Origin: Clostridia bacterium
GTDB lineage: Bacteria; UBA6262; WVXT01; JAUXBS01
Direction: 5' to 3'
Assembly: GCA_030618495.1 (NCBI GenBank)
Contig: JAUXDE010000030.1
Coordinates: forward strand, 1-15,506
Length of the DNA: 15,506 bases
The number at the start of each line of letters is the position of its first letter. Position 1 is the first letter of the stretch. Position numbers and translations under genes: made by a program. The notes below the pieces were generated by a model. The model saw only the letters and a program-made list of their open reading frames with translations. It did no database searches and was not told the origin of the DNA. This document shows, in pieces, positions 7,983 through 15,490 of this stretch.

Positions 7983-9194
7983 ATGGTAAAATATGCCCTA
8001 AAAATTATTATTCTTGTTGTTTTCATGAATTTTCCGGGACCCGCAGTCGAGGTGTTTGCTGATTTTGAGGATGTGGGAGCGGGAGCGAGGCCGGTTGCCA
8101 TGGGAAACGCCTTTGCGGGGCTCGCGGACGATGCAAACAGCATATACTACAATCCCGCGGGGCTCGGCCTGCTTAATAACAGGGAGATAACCGGGGGGGA
8201 AAGCTGGTTGTACCTGGGACTGACTGACGGGAGCCGGTTATTCAACGGTTTTATCGGTTACGTCCATCCTGTAAACAGCGAAGTGGGAACTTTCGGCGTG
8301 GGCTGGCTCAACAGGAGCCTCATGGACAACAGCGCATTGATAGGAGGGGTGGAAGAATCCCTCACGAGGTATGCTGAAAACATTTTTATCCTTTCCTACG
8401 GCAGGGACATGTCGGATTTAGCAGACAGTTCACTGGAGGGGATTTTAAAAATAGAGGGCGGCATACCCGGAAGGTTATCCGTAGGAATGAACGTGAAGTT
8501 CATGACGAAGTCCTTTGGTATGGATGATTATACAATGGATGCGCTGACGGCTTCCGGTCCGTCCGGTATACCCGATCCCGTTTTCGGGGAAGAGGGGAAC
8601 GGGAACGCAAAGATATTCGCAAGTTTTGACATGGGGCTTTTTTACGGGATGGATAATTACCGTACTTCGTTCGGCCTGGTTTGTACGAATATAAATAATC
8701 CTTATACGGCGCTGGATGAGGACGGCGGTTCCGGAATGGATTTGCGCAGGCTCTCACCCGGCTTGAGGGTTGGGGCCGCCTACAGGGAACCCCTGATGAA
8801 CATTGTTCTTGACCTGAAACTGGCAGGGGGAGACGTTGACCTTCATGCGGGGCTCGAGAGGTGGTTCCACGGCAGGGATATGGCATTGAGGGCGGGAATC
8901 AGCCACGGCAGCAGGTCGCTTAACAATGTTTCGGCGGGAGCGTGTTACAGGTATTCCGGCAGGTACCAGATGGATTACGTGTTCGTTTACCCTCTTTCCG
9001 GGTTAAAGAAGTTCTACGGTTCGCACAGGATTTCCTTCACGATGAAGTTCAGCGAACTGACGGAGGAGAGGAAAATCAGGCGGCAGGCGGAGGATATTAC
9101 CAGGGGGATAAGGAAGACAAGGAAGGAAAAGACGGATAAGATAAAAAAACTTGATTACCTGCGGAATAAGTTTCTGCAGAAGGTTGAGAAATAA
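7983..9194 (+). CDS. PorV/PorQ-family (FadL-like) outer-membrane beta-barrel, paralogue B
   Basis: This is a 403-residue protein. ATG 7983 gives a 26-residue signal peptide ending VFA|D. ATG 7971 is also in frame and would add four residues; GAGGA at 7966-7970 and GGGGA at 7976-7980 make the choice uncertain. The mature start DFEDVGAGARPVAMGNAF and the LADDANSIYYNPAGLG block are nearly the same as in barrel A. The two genes align throughout, with a 26-nt identical block at 6365-6390 and 8859-8884 (encoding RWFHGRDMA). The basic C-terminal tail (LTEERK to KVEK, about 45 residues) is also kept. The main differences lie in putative loops, for example residues around 185-205. It is followed 21 nt later by the minimal CTD protein, so a barrel again sits beside a CTD-bearing protein. 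It looks like a local duplicate that may serve a second cargo (inference). Confidence 0.85.
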   Translation: MVKYALKIIILVVFMNFPGPAVEVFADFEDVGAGARPVAMGNAFAGLADDANSIYYNPAGLGLLNNREITGGESWLYLGLTDGSRLFNGFIGYVHPVNSEVGTFGVGWLNRSLMDNSALIGGVEESLTRYAENIFILSYGRDMSDLADSSLEGILKIEGGIPGRLSVGMNVKFMTKSFGMDDYTMDALTASGPSGIPDPVFGEEGNGNAKIFASFDMGLFYGMDNYRTSFGLVCTNINNPYTALDEDGGSGMDLRRLSPGLRVGAAYREPLMNIVLDLKLAGGDVDLHAGLERWFHGRDMALRAGISHGSRSLNNVSAGACYRYSGRYQMDYVFVYPLSGLKKFYGSHRISFTMKFSELTEERKIRRQAEDITRGIRKTRKEKTDKIKKLDYLRNKFLQKVEK

Positions 9195-9215
9195 GGCTGT
9201 GAAAGGGGAAATAAA

Positions 9216-9602
9216 ATGAGAAAAGGATACAAAAAATATATTTTCAGGATAATACTGGCTGTAGGATTTGTGGTTATTGCCGGCAGTTACAAGGCGGGCC
9301 GTTCGGATGCGTGGAAGGTTTACCCGCGCATTTTTACTCCCGCAGGCGCTCAAAACAATGTTGTGAAATTCAGTTTTCCCGACCCGGACCCCGGCGGCCC
9401 CGGAGTGGAAAAAGTCGGCCGTGTTTATGATATACAGGGGCACAGGGTGATTAACCTTGCTCTTGATTCCGAAGGTGGAAATTTTACTGCGACGTGGGAC
9501 GGCAATGACGCCGATTCCAATCCTGTAAGAAGCGGTATTTACATATATCACGTAACGGTATCAACCAAAGTTTACAACGGCACGGTAGTTCTTGCAAGGT
9601 AG
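9216..9602 (+). CDS. Minimal secreted protein consisting of a stand-alone FlgD-Ig-like C-terminal domain
   Basis: This is a 128-residue protein. AAAGGGGA at 9202-9209 lies six bases before ATG 9216, a good ribosome binding site. Residues 1 to about 32 are a signal peptide (MRKGYKK, hydrophobic IILAVGFVVIAG, possible cleavage after GRSDA). Everything after that is one domain: KVYPRIFTPAG, RVYDIQGHRV, ATWDGNDADSNPV, SGIYIYHV and YNGTVVLAR. It aligns end to end with the last 89 residues of the FN3 giant, and 17 nt are identical at 5347-5363 and 9531-9547. No passenger domain remains. It could be a decoy, plug or regulator of the PorV-like barrels, a small surface subunit, or the remnant of a larger cargo gene. 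It sits between barrel B and the barrel-TPR fusion. Confidence 0.85.
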   Translation: MRKGYKKYIFRIILAVGFVVIAGSYKAGRSDAWKVYPRIFTPAGAQNNVVKFSFPDPDPGGPGVEKVGRVYDIQGHRVINLALDSEGGNFTATWDGNDADSNPVRSGIYIYHVTVSTKVYNGTVVLAR

Positions 9603-9631
9603 AAAGTTTTTATATGAAACAAAATTGTATT

Positions 9632-9675
9632 ACCCCCTCACCCTACCCTCTCCCACGGGGGAGAGGGAGAAGAGG
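9632..9675. repeat. GC-rich palindromic repeat just upstream of the barrel-TPR fusion gene
   Basis: CCCTCTCCC at 9646-9654 and GGGAGAGGG at 9659-9667 form a perfect nine-base-pair stem with loop ACGG. It is preceded by a pyrimidine-rich arm (CCCCCTCACCCTA) and followed by AGAAGAGG. The C-rich then G-rich layout contrasts sharply with the AT-rich flanks. From memory it resembles a short palindromic repeat scattered in many bacterial genomes, often mistranslated as peptides such as TPSPYPLPRGRG. It occupies about half of the largest intergenic gap in the operon. Its right end supplies the only AGAGG ahead of ATG 9689. Confidence 0.7.
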
Positions 9676-9688
9676 ATTTGATTTTAAT

Positions 9689-11794
9689 ATGAAAAGAACT
9701 ATATCCGGTTTAACTCTTTTTTGCGTTATGGTTACCTGCGGTTTGTGTTTTGCAGAGTTTGAGGACATAGGAGCGGGCGCGCGTCCCATCGGGATGGGGT
9801 CTGCCTTTGTGGCTCTTGCGGATGATGCGCACAGCGTATACTACAACCCGGCCGGGATTGCCGGTATCGGCCGGAAGACATTTACTGCCGGGTACAACAA
9901 GCTTTACTGGGGCTTATCGGACGGAAGCGATCTCGGCAGTGGATTTGCGGGATACGTACAGCCCCTGGGTGATAAGGGCAGTTTGGGGGCGGGCGTACTC
10001 AGCCTGGGTTTGAGCCAGCCGGCAACCGAAGGCGGGAGTTATTCCGGTTCGCTTTATTCCGAGACAACGATAATAATTTCCTATGCCAGAAACGTGGGAG
10101 AGATACTCCCGGCAGTATTAACGAGAGAGGATTTGTCCGGTATGTACGTGGGGTTAAGTATTAAGTTTCTAAGCAAGGTGTACGGCAGCGATTATATTGA
10201 TAATAGCGGTGAATTTACCGGTACGAATTCAATTTTTGGCAGTGGAGGGTACGGGAAGTCGGGATTGGCTGCCGATATCGGTATGCTTTACCGGTATAAT
10301 TACAATTTCTCGGCGGGACTGGTGTTGACGGACCTGATAGCTCCGGACATGGGAATAGAAACGGGGAACCCGATGTCCATGGGATTGAAGGTAGGAGGCC
10401 TTTATAAGGCGCCGTATTTTAACGTCGTGCTTGACCTGGTTGTTAAGAATGGTAATTTTGATGCCCGGGTGGGTATGGAGAAATGGTTTATGGATGGCAG
10501 GTACGCTCTGCGCGCCGGCTTAAGCGGTTATGTGTCGGTTGGCGCGAGTTACAGGTTCAGGGAAAACATGGTTGTTGAATATTCCTATAACAACCCGATA
10601 ACGGGTATAAATAATACCGCGGGTTCGCATGTTGTTTCCTTGAATATGAGTTTTGGGGAGATGACCGGCAGAATGAAGAGCGTTGAGGATGAGGAGGAAA
10701 AACAAATTGATGCGGCAAAACTGTTAAGGCAAACGATGATTGATGAAGAAAAAGCGCGCGCGGGAATGTCACTTAAATACTATAAGGAAGCGCTCAAACT
10801 CACCGATAAGGGTGACTTCATTGAAGCCCAGCAGAAGATTAATTCGGCATTGACGCTGAATACCGAAAACGCCGATATACAGGCATTGTTCAAGAAGTTG
10901 AATACCGTGGCGATGATACTGCCCGTTTCCACGGGTGATGACAGGATGTCCGGGCTGATAAGGAAGGGGGTTAGATTCTACATCGATGATGAGTCAAAAC
11001 AACTGGTGAATGTATTTCAGTACCTGGTTGAAAAATACCCCAAGGACAGAAGGATTCATGATTTCATGAGGATTGTCAAGAGACAGTTTCCTTCAGTGGT
11101 AAGGCAGGAAAAGATAAGCGCCGGCATGAATTTTATAGACCAGAAGCTCTTCCGCGCGCTTAATTATCTCTACAACGGCAAGTATAACCTTGCGGTTAAC
11201 GAGTGCAAGGCTGTCCTTGACGTTGAGCCCGGCAATGTAACTGCGCTGACGAGGATGGGGTCTGCGTGTTATGTCCTCGGCCAGGAGGCAAAAGCCCTCC
11301 GGTTGTGGACGGAAGCGCTGAAAATAAATCCCGACAACGATGAGTTAAGAGGTTTTATAGAAGAGAAGGGCATTAACCTGGAGCAGATTAGAAAAAAAGA
11401 AGCGGTTAATGAAAAGAAAGAAAAAGATTTTAGAAATTCAATGAATTACTATTATAAGAAAGAAAAGACCCTGGGCAAAGAAGCCAGGCAGAAGCTGCTT
11501 CAGAGAATCATAAATAAGTATAAGCAGTCGGGGGTAGACATTTCCGTGGCGGAGTCGGAGTTGAAGAAGGTTAAAAAGGAAAAAACGGGGAAGAAGGAGA
11601 AGAAACCAAAAAAGAAGGCGCTTACTGAAGCAGAGAAAACAGCTCTTAAGAAGAAATACTATGGAGCGGGAATCGCTTACAAGCAGAAAGGGCAATACGG
11701 AAAAGCCATTGCCGAGTTTAAAAAACTGCTGGAAATTGACCCCGGTCACCCGCAGTCAAAAAGACAGGTAAAGGATTGCAGGGAGAAGTTATAG
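9689..11794 (+). CDS. Fusion of a PorV-like outer-membrane barrel with a TPR domain, paralogue C
   Basis: This is a 701-residue protein. The frame is open back to ATG 9614, but the first 25 codons translate the palindromic repeat. ATG 9689 gives a signal peptide (MKRTISG, hydrophobic core, CFA|E after residue 22), and AGAGG at 9671-9675 is a distant ribosome binding site. Residues 23 to about 320 form a barrel starting EFEDIGAGARPIGMGSAFV and LADDAHSVYYNPAGI. A charged helical linker (about 321-365) leads into TPR-like repeats (about 365-560) collinear with the TPR protein at 6718-7932: KLFRALNY, LAVNECKAVLDVEP and YVLGQEAKAL. A lysine-rich stretch (about 620-655) precedes a last TPR (KGQYGKAIAEFKKLLEIDPG). 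The gene thus joins in one chain what genes 5474-6700 and 6718-7932 make as two. It probably couples an outer-membrane barrel to a periplasmic scaffold or chaperone. Confidence 0.85.
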   Translation: MKRTISGLTLFCVMVTCGLCFAEFEDIGAGARPIGMGSAFVALADDAHSVYYNPAGIAGIGRKTFTAGYNKLYWGLSDGSDLGSGFAGYVQPLGDKGSLGAGVLSLGLSQPATEGGSYSGSLYSETTIIISYARNVGEILPAVLTREDLSGMYVGLSIKFLSKVYGSDYIDNSGEFTGTNSIFGSGGYGKSGLAADIGMLYRYNYNFSAGLVLTDLIAPDMGIETGNPMSMGLKVGGLYKAPYFNVVLDLVVKNGNFDARVGMEKWFMDGRYALRAGLSGYVSVGASYRFRENMVVEYSYNNPITGINNTAGSHVVSLNMSFGEMTGRMKSVEDEEEKQIDAAKLLRQTMIDEEKARAGMSLKYYKEALKLTDKGDFIEAQQKINSALTLNTENADIQALFKKLNTVAMILPVSTGDDRMSGLIRKGVRFYIDDESKQLVNVFQYLVEKYPKDRRIHDFMRIVKRQFPSVVRQEKISAGMNFIDQKLFRALNYLYNGKYNLAVNECKAVLDVEPGNVTALTRMGSACYVLGQEAKALRLWTEALKINPDNDELRGFIEEKGINLEQIRKKEAVNEKKEKDFRNSMNYYYKKEKTLGKEARQKLLQRIINKYKQSGVDISVAESELKKVKKEKTGKKEKKPKKKALTEAEKTALKKKYYGAGIAYKQKGQYGKAIAEFKKLLEIDPGHPQSKRQVKDCREKL

Positions 11795-11799
11795 GTATC

Positions 11800-13674
11800 A
11801 TGAATAAACGAAATACAAAATATATTATTTTCAATGTTCTGCTCGGAGCGGCAGTATGGCTTAACAGCTTGAAGGGCGGATTCCATTACGATGATTTTCA
11901 CGTATTAAAAAAAACGAGGGTATTGTTTGATATATTGAATTTCCGTTTTGTGGGCTGGCTGACGCTGTTTATCAATTCGCTCCCCGGGGAATCGAATACT
12001 GTTTTTTATCACCTGACGAATTTGTTCATACACGTCTGCGCGGGTATCTGCATATATTTCATAGTCCTTTTTATAATAAAAAAGGATAAATCGTATGTTC
12101 CTTTTTTTGTTTCAGCCCTTTTCATGGTTCACCCGCTTGCAACCGAACCGGTTAACTATATTTCCGCGCGTTTTACGCAGCTTGCGGCGCTTTTTTGTTT
12201 TTCAACCCTGCTGTTCTTTATCCTGTACACGCAAAGAAGGAAAACAGTGTATCTTGCGCTGACAGTCATATCCTTCCTGTTGGGGATGTATTCCAAGGGA
12301 GTGGGGATATATTACGTAACCGTCGCTATACTCGTATATAGTTTTTGTTTCCTGGACTGGAAGGGATTGTTTGCAAACAAAAGGAATGCTGTGGTCATTG
12401 GCGGTGTTATGTTCCTGTTGTTTTTCTTAATGCTCTCCTTTGCGGCGCAAAGGCTCAAAAGCCCGTTTTTCTGGCAGCACTTCATGGTCCAGAATAAAGT
12501 TTTCCTGTTGAAGTATTTTAGGCTGATGGCGCTTCCCGTTGGGCTGAACGTGGACCATTGGATAATGCCGCCGAAACACTTTCTGTTTGATTTTAGGATA
12601 CTGTTAAGCCTGGCCCTCAACGTTACCGTTGTCGCCGGCGCGGTATTAATGAAGAAAAGGAATAAACTCCTATCGTTTGCCGTCTTATGGATTTATCTCA
12701 TGAGTTTCCCTTATTTCCTGCTTACGACAAAGGAACTGGTTGTGGAATACAGGACGTATCCGGCTCTTTTCGGTTTTGTTCTCATGCTCGGTTATTTCCT
12801 GGGGGAATTCGTTAACGGAAGGAAACGCCAGAGGATTATTTTTTCGATAGTACTGCTTTTTTTTAGTATTATTACCGTGACAAGGAACAGGGTATGGAGC
12901 GATGATTTATTGTTATGGCGGGACGCCGCGGAAAAATCCCCCCAATCGGCCAGGGCCTACTGCAACCTTGGAATCGGCTACAAGAATAAGGGGTTTTATG
13001 ACCGCGCCATAGAGGCGTTCAACAGGTCGCTGGAACTGAAGTTCCAGTACCCGTACGCCGTATACATGAACCGCGGCGTAGTGTATGCCGAAAAGGGGTT
13101 TTATGCCCGGGCAATAGATGATTTCAACAGGGCGCTTGAATTGTATCCAAATAATTGTGGACTGTATCTTAACAGGGGCAGGGCTTATGCAATGAAGGGG
13201 CTTTTTGCGGAGTCAATAGCGGATTTTACAAGGACCGTGGAACTGGAACCCGGTAACGCCAGGGCATTTTTTTACAGGGGCAGGGTTTATGACGAAAAAG
13301 GATTATACGGTAAATCAATGGATGACCTGAACAGGGCAATTGAGTTAGACCCGAAACTTATAAATGCCTGGTTTGTCCGGGGGAACGTTCACCTGGAAAA
13401 AGGGTTGAGCGATAAGGCAGTCAGTGATTATGAAACGGCCATCAGGTTAAACCCGGAGTTCATGAACGCGTATAACAACCTCGGAAGCGCGTATGCGGCA
13501 AAGGGGTTATATGATAAGGCTATCCGGAGTTACAGCATTGCCATAGAGAAGTTTCCGGATTATTCTGCCGGGTACAGGAACAGGGCGGCGGTTTATCGCA
13601 GGCTGGGGGAGCAGGAACTGGCTTTTAAAGACGAGATTAAACTGAAGGAACTATCCGGGAAACCGGATAAATAG
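11800..13674 (+). CDS. TMTC/GT-C-like polytopic membrane protein with seven C-terminal TPRs, divergent motifs
   Basis: This is a 624-residue protein. ATG 11800, five bases after the previous stop, is preferred over TTG 11776, which overlaps that gene and would add eight residues. The first ~380 residues are strongly hydrophobic with about ten membrane segments. The luminal/periplasmic HYDD (29-32) after the first segment, HPLATEPVNYI (111-121) and EYR-x-Y later match the layout of TMTC-type GT-C glycosyltransferases. Residues from about 385 to the end hold seven 34-residue TPRs of the N-x-G-x-x-Y / A-I-x-D-F-x-x-A-I-E-L-x-P type. In contrast to the next gene, several conserved charged positions are replaced: RFVGW for YRPL (49-53), ARFTQ for QRSE (123-127) and SKG for SKE (165-167). 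It may use another acceptor, act as a non-catalytic partner, or have lost activity. The expected substrate class is polyprenyl-phosphate sugar (family knowledge). Confidence 0.8.
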   Translation: MNKRNTKYIIFNVLLGAAVWLNSLKGGFHYDDFHVLKKTRVLFDILNFRFVGWLTLFINSLPGESNTVFYHLTNLFIHVCAGICIYFIVLFIIKKDKSYVPFFVSALFMVHPLATEPVNYISARFTQLAALFCFSTLLFFILYTQRRKTVYLALTVISFLLGMYSKGVGIYYVTVAILVYSFCFLDWKGLFANKRNAVVIGGVMFLLFFLMLSFAAQRLKSPFFWQHFMVQNKVFLLKYFRLMALPVGLNVDHWIMPPKHFLFDFRILLSLALNVTVVAGAVLMKKRNKLLSFAVLWIYLMSFPYFLLTTKELVVEYRTYPALFGFVLMLGYFLGEFVNGRKRQRIIFSIVLLFFSIITVTRNRVWSDDLLLWRDAAEKSPQSARAYCNLGIGYKNKGFYDRAIEAFNRSLELKFQYPYAVYMNRGVVYAEKGFYARAIDDFNRALELYPNNCGLYLNRGRAYAMKGLFAESIADFTRTVELEPGNARAFFYRGRVYDEKGLYGKSMDDLNRAIELDPKLINAWFVRGNVHLEKGLSDKAVSDYETAIRLNPEFMNAYNNLGSAYAAKGLYDKAIRSYSIAIEKFPDYSAGYRNRAAVYRRLGEQELAFKDEIKLKELSGKPDK

Positions 13675-13682
13675 GCGCTGAA

Positions 13683-15413
13683 ATGGAAAAAACCTTTAAT
13701 AACACAACCTTTAATGTAAAGTGGCGGCATATGGCCCTGATTGCCGTAACGTGTCTTGCCCTGTATTCAAATACCCTTAAAAATGAATTCGTGTACGATG
13801 ATGTTGCGGTTATCGTCCAGAATAATCTCGTAAAAAACATTGCGCGCATTCCAACGTATTTCACCAAGCCCGTAATAAGCACCGCGTATGGGTTTGAAAA
13901 AGGGTACAGGCCGCTCGTAATGGCTTCTTTTAATATGAATTACGCGCTGGGTGGATTGAATGTTATCGGATATCATGCTGTGAACATCTTTTTCCATACA
14001 GCCAATGCCCTGCTGGCATATATATTAATTATCACAATCCTCGGGATTACAAAGAGCAACAATAAATACCTGGTTGCCTTATTTGCGTCATTGCTCTTTG
14101 CGGCGCATCCCATGAATACGGAAGCGGTCAATTATGTCTGGCAGCGCTCCGAACTCATGGCAGGGTTTTTCTACCTGCTTGCTGTCATATTATTCCTGAA
14201 GCGTATCCTGTTAAAAAAGCCCGGGTTGTTTCTGTTATCCATGATATCCTTTATCCTGGCGCTGTTGAGCAAGGAGATTGCGGTTACTATCCCGTTAATC
14301 ATGATAATACTGGACTGGTACCTGTTATCTGATTTTAAAAAAGAAAAGTTCTTTGGCAATATCAGAAGGTATCATTTATGGTCATTGGCTATCCTGGTCA
14401 TATACACGCTTTTCAGGCTGTTTAACCAGGGGGTCGTGGATGAATTGGTTTCTTCCTCCAAGGTCACTCCCTATAGTTACCTGTTGACCCAGTTTAGCGC
14501 GGTAGTAAAATATCTAAAGTTGTTAATCCTTCCCTGCGGGCTTTCTGTAAATCATGAGTTGCTGGCGGCGGAAAGTTTTCTCAATATCAATGTATTATTG
14601 TCCCTGGGGATATTAACAGCAATAATATTAATAAGCGTTGTTTTAAGAAAGAAATTAAGATTAGTTTCGCTTTTCATGGCCTGGTTTTTCATTATACTGA
14701 TACCAACCTCAAGTATCCTGCCGCTTAAAATCCTGATGAACGAGCACAGGGTATATTTATCCGGTATCGGGCTGTTTGTGATACTGGCGATATCGGCGCT
14801 TAAGAATGTAAACAAAAAAAGACAGGTAAACATTTTAACGATGGTTTTTATCATGATAATAACCGTACTGGCTCTTACCTCGTATAACAGGAATGCCGAC
14901 TGGAAGAACGGCGTGACTTTATGGTCGGACGCTTTAAGGGTAAACCCGGATTCCGTGGTTTCGTTGAACAACCGCGGAAAGTCCTATTATCTGTTGGGTT
15001 TTTATGATAAGGCAATAGATGATTTCAGCAGGGTAATAGAATTGAAGCCGGATTATGCGCTCACCTATAATAACCGCGGCGCCGCTTACCTGAGCAAGGG
15101 ATTGACTGACAGGGCAATAGCTGATTTCAGTATGTCCATTAAAGGAAACCCCGGGGATATAGGTTCATACGTGAATCTCGCCATAATATACCAGAATAAG
15201 GGAATGTACGCTGAAGCGTTATCGGTAATAAATAAAGCCCGTGATATAGACGATAAAGTGCCCGCTCTTTATAATGTCCTGGGTATAACATACGCGCGCA
15301 TGGGAAAGTATGAAGAGGCGGTAAAAGAGTTCAGTAAAGGATTAAGTCTTAACCCTGGAGATACGGAAATAAAAAGAAATTTGACAAAGATTCAACAGTT
15401 ATTGGCTGAGTAA
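13683..15413 (+). CDS. TMTC-like GT-C glycosyltransferase with four C-terminal TPRs
   Basis: This is a 576-residue protein starting eight bases after the previous gene with a weak ribosome binding site. The N-terminal ~400 residues are polytopic. Visible family motifs, in order, are VYDD (37-40; the Asp pair expected at the GT-C active site), YRPL (75-78), YHAVN-x-x-x-H (97-105), HPMNTEAVNYV (142-152) with QRSE (154-157), SKEIAVTIP (196-204) and EHRVYL. Four TPRs of 34 residues follow to the C-terminus. Animal TMTC1-4 share this layout and transfer mannose from dolichyl-phosphate mannose to cadherin beta-strands. Many bacterial homologues are uncharacterised. Here it is probably an inner-membrane, periplasm-facing protein glycosyltransferase. 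The secreted FN3 and barrel proteins of the same operon are candidate acceptors (inference). It is the last gene of the run. Confidence 0.85.
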   Translation: MEKTFNNTTFNVKWRHMALIAVTCLALYSNTLKNEFVYDDVAVIVQNNLVKNIARIPTYFTKPVISTAYGFEKGYRPLVMASFNMNYALGGLNVIGYHAVNIFFHTANALLAYILIITILGITKSNNKYLVALFASLLFAAHPMNTEAVNYVWQRSELMAGFFYLLAVILFLKRILLKKPGLFLLSMISFILALLSKEIAVTIPLIMIILDWYLLSDFKKEKFFGNIRRYHLWSLAILVIYTLFRLFNQGVVDELVSSSKVTPYSYLLTQFSAVVKYLKLLILPCGLSVNHELLAAESFLNINVLLSLGILTAIILISVVLRKKLRLVSLFMAWFFIILIPTSSILPLKILMNEHRVYLSGIGLFVILAISALKNVNKKRQVNILTMVFIMIITVLALTSYNRNADWKNGVTLWSDALRVNPDSVVSLNNRGKSYYLLGFYDKAIDDFSRVIELKPDYALTYNNRGAAYLSKGLTDRAIADFSMSIKGNPGDIGSYVNLAIIYQNKGMYAEALSVINKARDIDDKVPALYNVLGITYARMGKYEEAVKEFSKGLSLNPGDTEIKRNLTKIQQLLAE

Positions 15414-15436
15414 GAACAAAAAAGTTATTTGAAGTA

Positions 15437-15465
15437 TTGACAAATTATTTCTTTTATGGTAAAAT
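15437..15465 (+). promoter_or_regulatory. Strong sigma70-type promoter for the next gene
   Basis: A perfect -35 TTGACA (15437-15442), a 17-base spacer, and a -10 TAAAAT (15460-15465) preceded by TGG, an extended -10 element. The start of transcription would be near 15472, about 20 bases ahead of ATG 15491. It lies 23 bases after the stop of the last gene, with no terminator hairpin between. It is the only convincing promoter in the window and marks the end of the operon-like run. Confidence 0.75.
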
Positions 15466-15490
15466 AACATAATAAGGTATTAATGTAATA

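Noticed and set aside
8500-8886. 128-codon minus-strand open frame
   Set aside because: Arg/Pro/Ser-rich translation opposite conserved barrel sequence; a shadow frame.
9003-9551. 182-codon minus-strand open frame
   Set aside because: It is antisense to barrel B and the small CTD protein, both well supported. Long antisense frames arise from the AGG- and GAG-rich coding of these genes.
9614-9688. Upstream ATG extension of the barrel-TPR fusion gene
   Set aside because: The extra 25 residues are translated from the palindromic repeat, there is no good ribosome binding site before 9614, and the signal peptide begins at 9689.
11550-11650. Frameshift or low-quality stretch in the lysine-rich part of the fusion gene
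   Set aside because: The frame stays open, and a normal TPR resumes after it, so it is a charged linker.
1012-11794. A complete type IX secretion system
   Set aside because: Only PorV-like barrels and CTD-like domains are present. No SprA, PorU, PorT or PorK/L/M/N homologue is visible, so this can only be called T9SS-like.
12960-13640. DNA tandem repeat array in the 3' part of the first TMTC-like gene
   Set aside because: The periodicity of about 102 bases reflects 34-residue TPR units with diverged DNA, a protein-level repeat and not a DNA satellite or CRISPR.
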